Source: Pachypanchax playfairii
Lineage: Eukaryota; Chordata; Actinopteri; Cyprinodontiformes; Aplocheilidae
DNA: 64,000 nucleotides
NCBI GenBank assembly: GCA_006937955.1
Contig: SSNP01000069.1
Span: 2,206,135-2,270,134, forward strand
Direction of reading: 5' to 3'
Shown here: piece after piece, positions 47,310 through 58,477 of the stretch
How positions within the stretch are numbered: the first letter of the stretch is position 1
How the letters are laid out: every line of letters starts with the position of its first letter
Made by a program: the position numbers and the translations under genes
Notes under the pieces: model-generated
The model's input: only the letters and a program-made list of their open reading frames with translations
Told to the model about the DNA's origin: nothing
The model's database searches: none

Positions 47310-47470
47310 TTGTCCCTCAGTGTGAGTGTGTTTGAGTGGTTGTCTGTCTCTATGAGGTCCTGTGATGGACAGGTGACCTGTTCAGGTGTAGCACCGCCTC
47401 TCACCCAATGAAAACTGGAGATAGGCATTGTGACCCTGAACAGGAACAAGCAGGTAAAGAAAATTATATA
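47310..47470 (+). repeat. Common teleost dispersed repeat, 3' portion
   Basis: Contains GGTTGTCTGTCTCTATGAGG, CCTGTGATGGACAGGTGACC and GTGACCCTGAACAGGAACAA in the order typical of a widespread fish repeat. Related copies at 56880-57115 and, inverted, 27855-27903. Confidence 0.55.
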
Positions 47471-47814
47471 AAGCATGTAGAGTATCTGTTTCTTTGTCAG
47501 AATACATGTTAAAAAGTTCCAACTTCAAGAACCAAAGTCCAGATTTACAGTTTCTCCTTTCTAAAAACAGTCAACAGTCTTGAATATAAATCTCTCTTCT
47601 TAAAGAATATCAACTGAAAACTGATGGATCACAGGATTGTTAATGGAGCACAGATACATCGATGACACTATTTGGATATGGGTCTTGTCAGTGTTGTTTA
47701 CTAAAAGTCAGAGATGTTCTGGGCTCCAGCTGTTGAAACAAACATGTCAATATTTCTGTAGTTCTGATTTAGCAGGATGAAAGCTGCAGAGTGAAACCAT
47801 GGGCCTTGTTTATG

Positions 47815-47832
47815 GGGGGGACATGTCCCCCC
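47815..47832. repeat. 18-bp perfect palindrome
   Basis: GGGGGGACATGTCCCCCC. The surrounding ATGTCCCCCCATGTTTTG resembles the end of a non-autonomous DNA repeat, but no partner is assigned. Confidence 0.7.
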
Positions 47833-48029
47833 ATGTTTTGCTGAACAAAACAAAGTAAAAAGTTTCTTATAAAAATCCTCTACCAGTGAGTCACTGGCAG
47901 AGGCAAATATATAATGAAATATGCAGTCAGAAATGCTTCAAAAATCGCCTCCGGCCATGTGATTCAGACCCCCAGCCGCTAGTGCTTCAGCCATTCGGGT
48001 CTCGCATTGACCCCCCCATTATATCATAT

Positions 48030-48257
48030 CTGTAGATGTGTCTCCATGTAGTGACTGAGTTCCTTCACTAACTGGCTGCACATGAAGAACTGATGCTGGT
48101 TTAAAGTTACAGCTGATCACAACAAATACTGAGTCATTTACACTGTTTTCCACTGACTAAAACTTTTGCACAGAACTGTACATCGCTGCCAACTGGTGGT
48201 GGTAAGTACAAATGATACGTTTAAAGGCCTGTTAATTATATATTTTTATATTTATTT
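48030..48257 (+). repeat. 228-bp direct duplication, copy 1
   Basis: Begins CTGTAGATGTGTCTCCATGT and is repeated without visible difference at 48424-48651. Both copies lie on either side of a single N at 48412. Confidence 0.93.
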
Positions 48258-48411
48258 ATCTTGGTGCTATTGAGATTCCGTGATTTTTCAGTAATTGCTG
48301 GGTTTCACTCACGTGACTCGGAAGCCGCGCGAAACTCAAATGGGGGTCAGGAAGTGTTTCACTTGGCCACAACAACACAGCGCGACGTCGGAAAGCAACT
48401 ATAGTAAGGCT

Positions 48412-48423
48412 NATAAGAGACAG
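48412..48423. other. Single N plus adapter-like remnant
   Basis: The N is followed by ATAAGAGACAG, identical to the last 11 bases of the Nextera/Tn5 mosaic end, and the duplicated sequence begins at the next base (48424). This strongly suggests an untrimmed library adapter at a scaffold join. Confidence 0.75.
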
Positions 48424-48651
48424 CTGTAGATGTGTCTCCATGTAGTGACTGAGTTCCTTCACTAACTGGCTGCACATGAAGAACTGATGCTGGTTTAAAG
48501 TTACAGCTGATCACAACAAATACTGAGTCATTTACACTGTTTTCCACTGACTAAAACTTTTGCACAGAACTGTACATCGCTGCCAACTGGTGGTGGTAAG
48601 TACAAATGATACGTTTAAAGGCCTGTTAATTATATATTTTTATATTTATTT
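48424..48651 (+). repeat. 228-bp direct duplication, copy 2
   Basis: Exact-looking repeat of 48030-48257, offset 394 bp, starting directly after the adapter-like 11-mer. Probably an assembly artefact. Confidence 0.9.
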
Positions 48652-48750
48652 TATTATTTATTATTTATTAAATGGACTAGCACAGACGCGATATCGCGAA
48701 AAATATATCTTCATTTAGGTTATGACCCGTATAGTTTAAAAAAATTACAG

Positions 48751-48946
48751 ACTTAAATACAGTCTGGAGGATTTACCCTGTATTGAAGCTATCGACATAA
48801 CGCTCGTTCTGCATACCTCTTTTTACACAGCAAATCAAATGAAAGCCCTCAAAAGCCTGGAAGCCAACAACTATTTTGTATCAGATTGGGTCAACGATTT
48901 AGGATCCAGAGAAGCTTTAAATGGCTGTCGTCTTGTTTTTGCACGG
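48751..48946 (+). pseudogene. Exon-like fragment resembling fish SWIM/YqaJ-type proteins
   Basis: A 196-bp open segment bounded by an acceptor-like TTACAG and a strong donor CGG|GTAAGT. The translation includes LKYSLEDLPCIEAIDITL, HTSFYTANQMKALKSLEA and NNYFVSDWVNDLGSREALNG. The K(A)xKSLEAxNYFVSxWV motif is one I associate with large fish proteins that also have SWIM zinc-finger and YqaJ exonuclease regions, often from mobile elements. Neither of those domains is seen here. The upstream frame is closed by TAA just before the acceptor. A later short exon-like piece with donor GGTAAGTTT lies near 49335-49372. Confidence 0.5.
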
Positions 48947-49604
48947 GTAAGTCATGAGTTGTGCTACTTTTAATTCGTGATAATAATAACATTGCTAATG
49001 CTAATAACGAGTGTGTTTATGTGCTAGTATCTACATGTAAATACCATATTATGCCTTTTTAAATCCAGATTTCTATTAGATTTGTTTGATTTCAAGTAAT
49101 TTCTCTCTATATATTTCTATAATGTAGTTCAACCATTCAGAGATCCACAGAACCCCCCCAAAAAACGTGGTTTGTGGCCAGAGAAGAACTTGTTTATCTG
49201 CCATTTTTGTAGATGTGTTTCTAAGTAAATGTTCACTAAAACACTAGAACATTTACTAAACCCTTTTATTCAACATTTTAGAAAGTGATCGCTGCAAACT
49301 CTAGCATTGTCCGTTTCTGCGCCTCTTGTTTTTAGCTCGAGATAAGTGATTCATTTCTGCCGTCTTCTTTCGGTAAGTTTTTTTAAATTAAGTGACTTTG
49401 TGGCACACGACTTTCGAGACACGAAAAAAACGTTTGTCTTTCTCCCGATTAGAGCAGCTGCAACAACCGTAGACCGCACAGATTTGGGGCATTTTTAAGC
49501 CGAATCAGCAGAGTTCAGCAGGGTTCTGTGCAGCGGCGGTTACTTCCTGACCCCCATCTGCATTTGGTGACGTCAACGCAACGTCATGTGAAACCCAGCA
49601 ATAG

Positions 49605-50120
49605 ATTTCAAACTGGCCTGAGAACAGTTAGTCATGTTTTTATAGGCTGAGCTAAGAAAGCTCTGCCTTCAAGTCTGGAACCAATGGACTGAGATCATAT
49701 CAAGACCCTCACAATTCAACTGGAGGTCCAGACCACTGATTTACATTATTTTCTGTATTTTTCTGTTGCTGAAGTACTGACCCAAGTGATTCTCCAGTCC
49801 AGTCAATGAAACAAGCCAGTCTCCCACATTAAGTGTTGTCATCTGTCCTGATCCAGTGAGACGTCAGTGACACCCTGAGTGGAGCTCAGCATCTTCTTTT
49901 CAATCATGTTTTCAAATGTAATTATTTAATTCCCTGCTGGTGCATCAGTGAGACAATGAGATTTGTCAAGTATGGAGCAGGAGAGAACCTTCATTACATA
50001 ACCTGAAGACGTGAGCTGTTTCCTGTGTGTGTCCAGCTTTTCATTTTAGAAATGTCAGAAGAAACTTAGCAATTCCTCTGGCTTCATACTCCACCTGAAC
50101 ACATGCATCCATCCCCAGAC
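49605..50120. other. Unannotated DNA
   Basis: No gene or classified repeat recognised. Confidence 0.4.
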
Positions 50121-50140
50121 ACACACACACACACACACAC
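50121..50140. repeat. (CA)n microsatellite
   Basis: Short CA run adjoining the next dispersed repeat copy. Confidence 0.85.
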
Positions 50141-50355
50141 GTTTGTTTTGTTATCCTTATGGGATCTCACTGATCTATAACTAACCCTAAAACTAACTAA
50201 AACTCTATTCACACCATACCTATAAACCTAACCCCTAACCCTAAAAAGGGGGGTCCCCCTTATGGGGACCAGGCTTCAGTCCCCACAAAAACCCTCGGAC
50301 CCCAGAAAGATAGTAAAAGTCAGGAAACTGGTCTTCTAGAGGTTAGAAAAACAAG
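50141..50355 (+). repeat. CA-flanked dispersed repeat, copy 5 (internal deletion)
   Basis: Starts GTTTGTTTTGTTATCCTTAT but jumps at ~50165 from TATGGG to ACTGATCTATAAC, losing about 100 bp relative to copies 2 and 3, then continues to the GTCAGGAAACTGGTC end. More diverged than the other copies. Confidence 0.85.
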
Positions 50356-50358
50356 CCC

Positions 50359-50389
<31 letters not shown>

Positions 50390-50390
50390 A
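50356..50390. repeat. C20 homopolymer followed by (CA)n
   Basis: Twenty consecutive C (50356-50375), then a short CA run, in place of the usual ACCC(CA)n junction. Length of such a tract is prone to sequencing error. Confidence 0.9.
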
Positions 50391-50934
50391 CTCTCTCTTT
50401 CTCCTCAATAGATAATATTGTATTTAGAGAACATTTTGATTAGCTTGCTTTGCCCTTTTTATTGTCTGGTTGACAGTGAGGGAAGGCATGATAAGGTATG
50501 ATGTGTGTATGAGGTGTGATTGTCTCTATATGTGGATCTATGTAAGTGTGTGTGCAGCTCACTGTTTGAAGTTTTACTTAAACTGAGATTAGAAATGCAA
50601 TAAAACTGTCACATGGAAACTGCTGCTATAATGCATCAACTTGAGCTTACTGTCACTCTTATCTACTTACTTTGACTATACATACATGTGCACACACACA
50701 CACACACACATTCTAGGACTCCAGAAGCATGACATGAGAGTCAGGATAGCCCAGATACTCAGCTGTAATCCTCTCCCCATCCTTATAACATGTGTGTGCG
50801 AGTGTGAAGTCATAGAGGCAGTGTTCCTACTTCTTGTGGTGCCACAGCTTATTTCACAGCCTTTCATCTGCTGTTTGTATGTGAGTGTGTCAGAGAGGCC
50901 TTCTACAGGTCATTTACTATTCCTATGGTAAATG

Positions 50935-50940
<6 letters not shown>
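50391..50940. other. Unannotated DNA
   Basis: No gene recognised; a CA run lies at about 50691-50710. Confidence 0.4.
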
Positions 50941-50984
<44 letters not shown>

Positions 50985-50994
50985 TGTGTGTGTG
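50941..50994. repeat. (GT)n microsatellite
   Basis: GT run with two GGGT interruptions, at the left edge of copy 6. Confidence 0.92.
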
Positions 50995-51284
50995 GGTTTG
51001 TATTTCTGACCTCCTGAGGACCCGTTTCCTGACTTTTACTATCTTTTTGGGGTCCGAGGGTTCTTGTGGGGACCGAAGCCTGGTCCCCATGAGGGGGAAT
51101 CCCCTTTTTAGGGTTAGGGGTTAGGTTTATAGGTATGGTGTGAATAGAGTTTTAGTTAGTCTTAGGGTTAGTTATAGATCAGTAATGGTTAAGGTTAGTA
51201 AAAGGGTTTGGGTTAGGTATAAATCTAGTTACTAAAATCAATGGAAGTCAATGGACGGTCCCCATAAGGATACCAAAACACACT
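50995..51284 (-). repeat. CA-flanked dispersed repeat, copy 6
   Basis: Full-length inverted copy from GGTTTGTATTTCTGACCTCC to TCCCCATAAGGATACC, with GT runs on both sides (50941-50994 and 51285-51332). Confidence 0.88.
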
Positions 51285-51332
51285 TGTGTGTGTGTGTGTG
51301 TGTGTGGGTGTGTGTGTGTGTGTGTGTGTGTG
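51285..51332. repeat. (GT)n microsatellite
   Basis: GT run at the right edge of copy 6. Confidence 0.92.
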
Positions 51333-53647
51333 AGTTAGTACCGTGGCCAGGGTCCTGATGGGTCCCTGGATACAGAGGATGAGTTAGCCCCTGCCCTGGT
51401 TTCCATGGCAGCTGCTGGCTTTATTAGACTTTCACTTTAGCCCCCACAAGCTCACACAAGCACACACAATGACACACACACCTTATTGTAGCCTGACAGG
51501 CGTGCACTGCCACCCCACCTCGAGGCGCTTGCATTTTGGAGCAGTTAAGAAACTTGTCAGGAATGAGAGATGGGCAATGTGTGGCTAAATGAAGCGCAAT
51601 GGAGAAAACGTCATACGATTTCACACCCGAGTAGCCCCAGGCCACACACACAGACATACGCACACACAGGCAGCATGAGAGGAGCCTGAAATGAGAACCA
51701 TAGTGTACATCAATACCCTCTCCCACTGCATATCTTTGCTCAGCAAGAACCGTTCTCGATCAATATTCTCCAGACCAAACCGATGTCACGTTCTGTCTGT
51801 ATGTACAAGCCAGATGGCATTAGAGCAGGTCCAGCCAGCATCAATCATCTCTGAACCATCCATCCAAACACTTGTAAGACGCTCCATTCAGGCTCCCGCT
51901 TCCTTGAAACGTGTAAACCTTAATAATATTCATGTCTAAAGGATAATTATGGACGTTTTGGAGATAATTGTGAGGCAATATGGAAACAAGTATAAACAAA
52001 GGCCTTTAAAACTTTGACTAACTTCCAACAGATTATTCTGGTGAAGCTGCTAGACATTGTAGACCATCAGGAAATAATCCACTCAGACCCTTTTTATCTT
52101 TATACGTACCTGTGCTGAGTTAGGTTTGGATATTGGCTAATATGTTTCAGTATAACAACCAAGATGTCCCAGTAGTGGACACAACAATAAGAACATCTGG
52201 CAGCACTGAGGCCACAATGCACAATCATTTCACTTGTATATTATGATTCAGATATTAACATGGATGTAGTGCACATGTTCACACAAGGTGTCTGAACTGC
52301 TTCGTGTGCAGATGGAAGTAAACCTTGTTACATTAAACACCTTGAGTATCACTACACATGGTGGCAGCTTGTTGTATTAAGTATATTAAGTATTTCTTGC
52401 TTGTTTTGCTTTTGTAAACATTAATTTTATTCTGGTTTGAACTCTGTAATTGACAGTGGTCTTTGTCTGGGTTACAGCCACCACAGAGTTAAAGACTTGG
52501 AGCAGGACATGATGAAGAGACTAGTGAGACATGCAGGTAAGTAAGAAAACACAGATCAGTAAAGTGCTTTTAAAGTTAGGTGACTCACCAAACTCTTCAC
52601 ACATGGGAATCAAGGACACTTCAAAAACGACTAAATACAAAGTACAAGACACTGTTATTTTTAATAAGTGAAAAATCTGCCTATAGAACAAGTGAAAATT
52701 CTCTTGGCAAGATTTATTGAAATAAGACAATTTAATGATTAATGATATTTAAGCCATCCACGATCTTTAAATTAGCTGGAAAACTCATTCTTGGCTTTTT
52801 TAACTGGTATTTTGAAGTTCTTTGTATCATAATAAGTTTGTGGTGCTCGGCAGAGGTAGAATATACCTTTCCTGTTCTATAATTTTGACTATATTTTAGA
52901 TTTAAGTCCACCACCTCCAGGAAATAAGATTAGAAATGTGCTTTTTGAGACTAAACGTCTTGACATTAGTATTTCTGACTAGTATTAGTGTTTTTTTACC
53001 ATGTAAGTTATAATTCTCCAATCTGTCATAATTTCTAGTGCATTTACCTTATAACATAGCAGTAACACTGTTCTAGACATTCACCTGCTGCTTGTAGCAC
53101 AATCAAATGAAAACTAGTCCTGCGTTAAACCAAGAAATGTATTTATACAGTAAAAAGTCCAACGAACAGAGAGGACAGCAATAAAGAAGACAGTCTGACC
53201 AGTGTCCCTCAACACACCTGCAAAATCTGTGTTAAAGGCACACCCAAATCACACAGCCTGAAACTCGCATTACTAATACAAAAAGATTATTTATTTAACA
53301 TTTAAATTAAAGGTTTTGGGCTTACATTCATGAAAATCTGACCAAATCCCTCCCACAATACACCAGAAACCATTGTAACATTATCATTAAGGATGCACAA
53401 TACTGGATTATTGGCAGTATCCAATAGGTTGATATTTTACAACTCAACTAGTTAATAATTAATACATGTTTCACTTTTATTCTAACCTAACTAGCTAGTC
53501 AATTTAGTCTTTCACAACAGAACCCATCAGCTGAACAGACTGTTACCTAAACTCAATATTAACTAAAATCCTCAAACTAACTTAAAACCAATTTCTGCAA
53601 ACAAAACACACATTTTTTATTTTATTGCATGGACAGAGTCTACAACC
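51333..53647. other. Unannotated DNA
   Basis: No gene or classified repeat recognised over 2.3 kb; A/T-rich with short ORFs only. Confidence 0.4.
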
Positions 53648-54788
53648 TACACTCACCTAAAGGATTAATAGGAACACCTGTTCAATTTCTCCTTAATGTA
53701 ATTATCTAATCAACCAATCACATGGCAGTTGCTTGAATGCATTTAAGGGTGTGGTCCTGATCAAGACAATCCCATGAATTCCAAACTGAATGTCAGAATG
53801 GGAAAGAAAGGTGATTTAAACAATTTTGAGCGAGGCATGGTTGTTGGTACCAGGCAGGCCGGTCTGAGTATTTCACAATCTGCTCAGTTACTGGGATTTT
53901 CACGCACAACCATTTCTAGGGTTTACAAAGAATGGTGTGAAAAGGGAAAAACATCCAGTATGCAGCAGATTCAAGCTAATAGAAGAGCAACTTTGACTGA
54001 AATAACCACTCATTACAACCAAGAACGCAGCAAAGCATTTGTGAAGCCACAACCTTGAGGCGGATGGACTACATCAGCAGAGGACCCCACCGGGTACCAC
54101 TCATCTCCACTACAAACAGGAAAAAGAGGCTATAATTTGCACGAGCTCACCAAAATTGGACCGTTGAAGACTGTAAAAATGTTGCCTGGTCTGATGAATC
54201 TCGATTTCTGTTGAGACATTCAAATGGTAGAGTCAGAATGAGAACATGGATCCATCATGTCTTGTTACCACTGTGCAGGCTGGTGGTGGTGGTGTAACGG
54301 TGTGGGGGATGTTTTCTTGGCACACTTTAGGCCCCTTAGTGCCAATTGGGCATCATTTAAATGCCCCGGGCTACCTGAGCATTGTTTCTGACAATGTCCA
54401 TCCCTTCATGACCACCATGTACCATCCTCTGATGGCTACTTCCAGCAGGATAATGCACCATGTCATAAAGCTGGAATCATTTTAAACTGGTTTCTTGAAC
54501 ATGACAATGAGTTCACTGTACTACAATGGCCCCCACAGTCACCAGATCTCAACCCGATAGAGCATCTTAAGGATGTAGTGGAACGGGAAATTCATGTCCT
54601 GGATGTGCATCCCACAAATCTCCATCAACTGCAAGATGCTATCCTATCAGTATGGGCCAACATTTCTAAAGAATGCTTTAAGTACCTTGTTGAATCTATG
54701 CCACGCAGAATTAAGGGAGTTCTGAAGACGAAAGTGGGTCAAACACCGTATTAGTATGGTGTTCCTAATAATCCTTTAGGTGAGTGTA
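53648..54788 (+). mobile_element. Tc1-like transposon copy B, both ends present
   Basis: TIRs CACTCACCTAAAGGATTA... (53650-53678) and its inverted partner (54758-54786) match at 28 of 29 positions and are flanked by TA on both sides (53648-53649, 54787-54788), the Tc1/mariner target duplication. The ~1.14-kb length is short for the family because the transposase has an internal deletion. With such intact ends it could still be moved by a related transposase. Confidence 0.92.
53798..54754 (+). pseudogene. Tc1 transposase pseudogene (copy B)
   Basis: The family start MGKKGDL is at 53798 (an in-frame ATG at 53774 lies upstream). The first HTH is intact (FERGMVVGTRQAGLSISQ, LLGFSRTTISRVYKEW). 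The frame then loses the GRK-type linker region after KTSSMQQIQ, frameshifts near 54050, and is picked up in other frames: WSDESRF (~54189), VTTVQAGGGGVTVWGMFSW (54258-54315), QQDNAP (encoded near 54440), SPDLNPIEHL (~54541) and SMPRRIKGVLKTKVGQTPY at the end (~54754). The DDE residues are still encoded but never in one frame. Confidence 0.88.
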
Positions 54789-55459
54789 CTTCCCTTCTAT
54801 TTTTTTTTTCCTTTTTCCCCTTAAATCTGTTTTCAAGTAGTGTTTTGTTTTTAATGTGTTATTTTAAACGCTCAAATTAAAGACATCAACCGGTGAAAAG
54901 GAAGGTGGCCTGAAGCCGAACGCTGTTCACACTGAGTGTCACGTCACATCTGGGACTAAAGAAGTAACAAACTTCAAAAGAAAAACCTGTTCAGTTTTAC
55001 GTTTAGCTATTTGTGATGCAACAGTTGTGCTGTTAGCATGATGTGTGTTGAATCACTGCAGTGTGACGTGTTGCAGTAAAATCAGGTATTTAGTTTTACT
55101 CGTATGTATACAGTAGTACTTTCAGGTATGTTTGCTTTTATTTCAACTTCACATAATAAATCCAATGTTTTGATCTTCTTGTCTGTCAGACTGAAAACAG
55201 AATGTTTTCTGTTCAGGTTTTATTTGGCAGATAGACTCTGAATCTTGGAATGTTTCAGTGATTTTTGAGGAAAATATCAGAACTCACTTTATTGAAGTTG
55301 ATTTGTTCTGATCTTGAAATAATGTTTCAGGTCTTAATGTTTAACATTTCTATATAGGTTACTTCAAGCATCATTTATACAAACATGTCACAGTGACAAT
55401 AAATACAGGTATTAACATCTAGTGTATTTCACATGTGATGCCTGATGATTAAATTAGTA
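54789..55459. other. Unannotated DNA
   Basis: No gene or classified repeat recognised. Confidence 0.4.
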
Positions 55460-55926
55460 AATGTAAAGTCAGTGAACAGGTGAGAGTTACTTTCAGGTGT
55501 CTCAGGTGAAAGGCTTGAGGCTGATGAAGGTGAGGGCAGTGACACACTCGGAGTGTAAACAGGTAACACAAACTTTTATTCAAAGAGTCGGCACACAGAG
55601 ATCCTCTACAAGTCCACATCAGAATCCAGGAGGACAGACAACCGGCAGGTAACACCAGTAATACTGGGAGGCAAATAGAAACACAGAGTCTTACAGAAAT
55701 GTAAGGAGACGGGTCAAAAACAGGCGAAGGTAAGGCAGGTAAGTTAAACAGATCCAGGGCAAGTGTCAGAACCAGCAGGAAGACCTGAGATCAAAACTCT
55801 GTGAATCAAACAATGAACCAAACGCTGGACAAGGAGCAGAGAAGGAGCCGAGGACAGTCTACATGTGAGGTACAGGTGAGCATGAAGGGTTGTAAGGTAA
55901 GTTGTTAGGGTACGTATTCTAAACAT
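55460..55926 (-). mobile_element. Possible LTR fragment
   Basis: The minus strand has a layout like solo LTR B: a C/T-rich stretch, then GACTCTTTGAATAAAAGTTT (poly(A) signal, ~55580) and a ~100-bp tail. I could not find TG..CA ends with a target duplication, so limits are approximate and the class is uncertain. Confidence 0.35.
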
Positions 55927-56879
55927 GAGAAGTGAAAAATATGCTAGATTAACATATTCAGATAATTACATATATTTTAAAATGTTTTTTTCTGTTTGCT
56001 GCTTTGATTGCAAATAAATAAATTAAATTAAAGTGTAAATGTATTAGTCCTTGATCAGGGTCCATGATTGTAAGTGATGAGGACTTTACCATGACATGGG
56101 GATCCAGGAAGCTTATTGCAGGTTGGATGAGCAGGTTACAGATTCAATCTGTTACCATGGTGATCTAGCCACACACGGAGGAAGCATCCCAACTAAGCTC
56201 AGTCCCTGGAAACCTCTCCCGAGGGTTGAAGGACATCAGTTAATTAGCTTTGACTAATGCGTTCACTAACCCATTACTCACCATCACTAACCTGTTTCAG
56301 CCTCCTACATTCACTCACAATTGGCATGAAACTTTTCCAAGTGCCACCTCAAGAAAAAATCCTTTATTCAACTCTGGATCCTTCCTGCCACACCCAAATC
56401 TGCAAGTTAACATCCGGCAGAACCATCCCTACTGCATTTACAAATGAAACAGGTTAAATTTCCAGCAACTGAACACTCGGTCTGTAAAACAACCCCGTCT
56501 GTGAATCCTATTGTGAAGCTGAGGGATGAAGCTGGGGCCGTTATTACATTCACAGGTGATTGTAGGAAATCTGTTAAACCTTCCAGTGTGTGCAGGTCCT
56601 ACCTCAGTGTTCTGCTCCACTGCAGAAATGTAGTAGATTTTCACTGAAATCCACTTCAGAAGATCCAAACTACTCCTGTAAGATACTAATAGAGACCAGC
56701 AGCAGTTCAGTTTGTGCTACACTTTGATCTCACTGCACAAGTTTTACTGAACTAATGGCTGTCAAGGTGAATTTTTATCAAGGCACTTCAGATCCTGGGT
56801 TTCTCATCTGTCCCTTTCAGATTTACACGAAGACGTGAATTAAACAGGTGAATGGAAATGCTAATGGCTACATGCTAGT
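55927..56879. other. Unannotated DNA
   Basis: Two overlapping opposite-strand ORFs at 56438-56668 show no recognisable domain. No other feature. Confidence 0.4.
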
Positions 56880-57115
56880 GCAGCTAGTTGGCACTGTTTC
56901 CATAGTGAGAGGGTTGCTGGTTCTACACCTGGCTGGAGCCTTTCTGTGTGGAGTTCACATCTTCTCCCTCTGCATGCTTCGAGTTTAATTAGCAAAGGTA
57001 CCTCATCCCTGTGTGGTCCCTGTGATGGACTGGCAGCATGTCCCAGTTGTACCACTAGTGCCAGCCCCTTGAACCCTAAACAGAACAAGCAGGTTCTGGT
57101 CTGAGTTGACACAGT
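56880..57115 (+). repeat. Common teleost dispersed repeat with tRNA-like head
   Basis: Reads GAGGGTTGCTGGTTCTACAC (B-box-like), CTGGAGCCTTTCTGTGTGGA, GTTCACATCTTCTCCCTCTG, then CCCTGTGATGGACTGGCAGC and GAACCCTAAACAGAACAAGC. This order matches a repeat widespread in teleosts; longest of the three copies in the window. Confidence 0.6.
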
Positions 57116-57805
57116 AAATATGTGTTACTCACTAGGTCTTTCCAGTAATGTCTCCAAACATCATGAGAGATAAAAATAACTCATGTAATTTATTAATAAA
57201 AACGTTTTTTCTGAGGTTTCTGTTGAATATTTTAGCTCCACAGGTGTTCTTACCTTCATAGTGGGTGTGAAAACAGGTTAACAACTTCTCTTTCAGTTTT
57301 TATCTCTCAAACTAACTACGCAGGTGGCGATAACACCCGAGTTCTCCCGAGTCCAAACGGCCTGTATCTGTTTCGTCACAACTCCTTTGTTCGTTAGTAT
57401 TCGGCAGCTCTTGCAGTTGAAACCACACCTAGCATGCTGCTGGCTAAAAGCTGTTAGCATAAACACGTAACAAACCTGAAGAGACGTGTCTGTTACCCTG
57501 CACAGTGGGGCAGGAAACAGTATACCTTGCTCTCATAGGCTAGTTTGTTAGCCAATCTGAGTCCAGCAAATTTGAATAATGAAGATTAATGATTTGCAGC
57601 CCAAATCCAGATGAATTTTAATGCAGAAGGATTAAAAGGTCTGTTAATAAGTGTTTCCTAACGTTGTTTTAGATACAAAATGTTTCATATTACTGGTTAA
57701 TACTTAAGAAATAATCACAAAGTCCTGACATTTGTGTGAAATTGCTTCTTCAAATACCAACTTGTGACAACACAATGTAGCCTGAAGAGAAATTTCACCT
57801 CATTT
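57116..57805. other. Unannotated DNA
   Basis: No gene or classified repeat recognised. Confidence 0.4.
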
Positions 57806-57808
57806 TAA

Positions 57809-58474
57809 CCCCTCCTTTCCACCGGATGCGTCAGCAGCCCATTACTGCAGCAGCACGTCTCGCTTGCGTATTCTGCTGCTCGATCCTTTCCACCAGGTGC
57901 GTATCAGAGGCGTAGCAGCAAGGAAGCAACCGTCATTGAAAGAGCACGAAGTCACGCGAGATTAGCAAAATTATGCGTGACTTCGTCAGTATACACAACG
58001 ACAAGCAGAAAAAAACTACAACATGGCTCCAAAAGGTGTGTTTTATGTTCTGTCCATTTTATGTAAATATAAAGGACATTTAAAGATCCATAGGGCTGCT
58101 TCCTCGGAGCGTATTTCGGTTTTGAAAAAGTTTACAGCGGGGGTCTACAAAACCCAATAGTGGAGTGCCATTGTTCAGCAGTTGTCTCTGCTTCACCACA
58201 CTTCAATCAAACAACTGGGAAACTGTTTTTCAACTGTTTTTCAACCTCGATCTTCAAGCCAGACGTCTTCCTCTTTCCAAAATGTCGAACTTGTGGCACG
58301 TTTCAGACGTGTAGCGCGTAAAAAATAGAACCGGCGCGTATGTGCCGCGAGATGTCGCTCGAGACGTGTTCGACTCGTGCTGCTGACGGATGAGATGGAA
58401 AGGGTTCTATTGACTACAGCAGTATGTATGTATGCGTATGACGTGCTGCTGACGCATCCGGTGGAAAGGAGGGG
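57809..58474. mobile_element. Harbinger-like MITE, 666 bp
   Basis: Perfect 30-bp TIRs (57809-57838 and 58445-58474) beginning CCCCTCCTTTCCACCGGATG, flanked on both sides by TAA (57806-57808, 58475-58477), the TWA duplication expected of PIF/Harbinger. Imperfect inner copies of the TIR lie at 57888 (CCTTTCCACCAGGTGCGTAT) and, inverted, around 58377-58406 (GTGCTGCTGACGGATGAG), giving nested inverted repeats. The interior is CpG-rich for this window; an ATGGCTCCAAAAG|GTGTGT at 58023 looks like a short first coding exon with donor, but no transposase is present. Confidence 0.85.
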
Positions 58475-58477
58475 TAA

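Larger units (their letters stand above)
48295..49601. mobile_element. TIR DNA element with gene-like exon, disrupted assembly
   Basis: Terminal inverted repeats TTGCTGGGTTTCAC (48295-48308) and GTGAAACCCAGCAA (49588-49601), both followed inward by CACGTGAC/ACGTCA-type and GACCCCCAT-containing subterminal sequence. Flanks are TAA (48292) and TAG (49602), compatible with a decayed 3-bp TWA duplication as in PIF/Harbinger, but this is weak. The interior contains an exon-like segment (48751-48946) and short ORF pieces. Copy 2 of the 228-bp duplication sits inside it after the N, so the true internal structure is uncertain. Confidence 0.55.
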
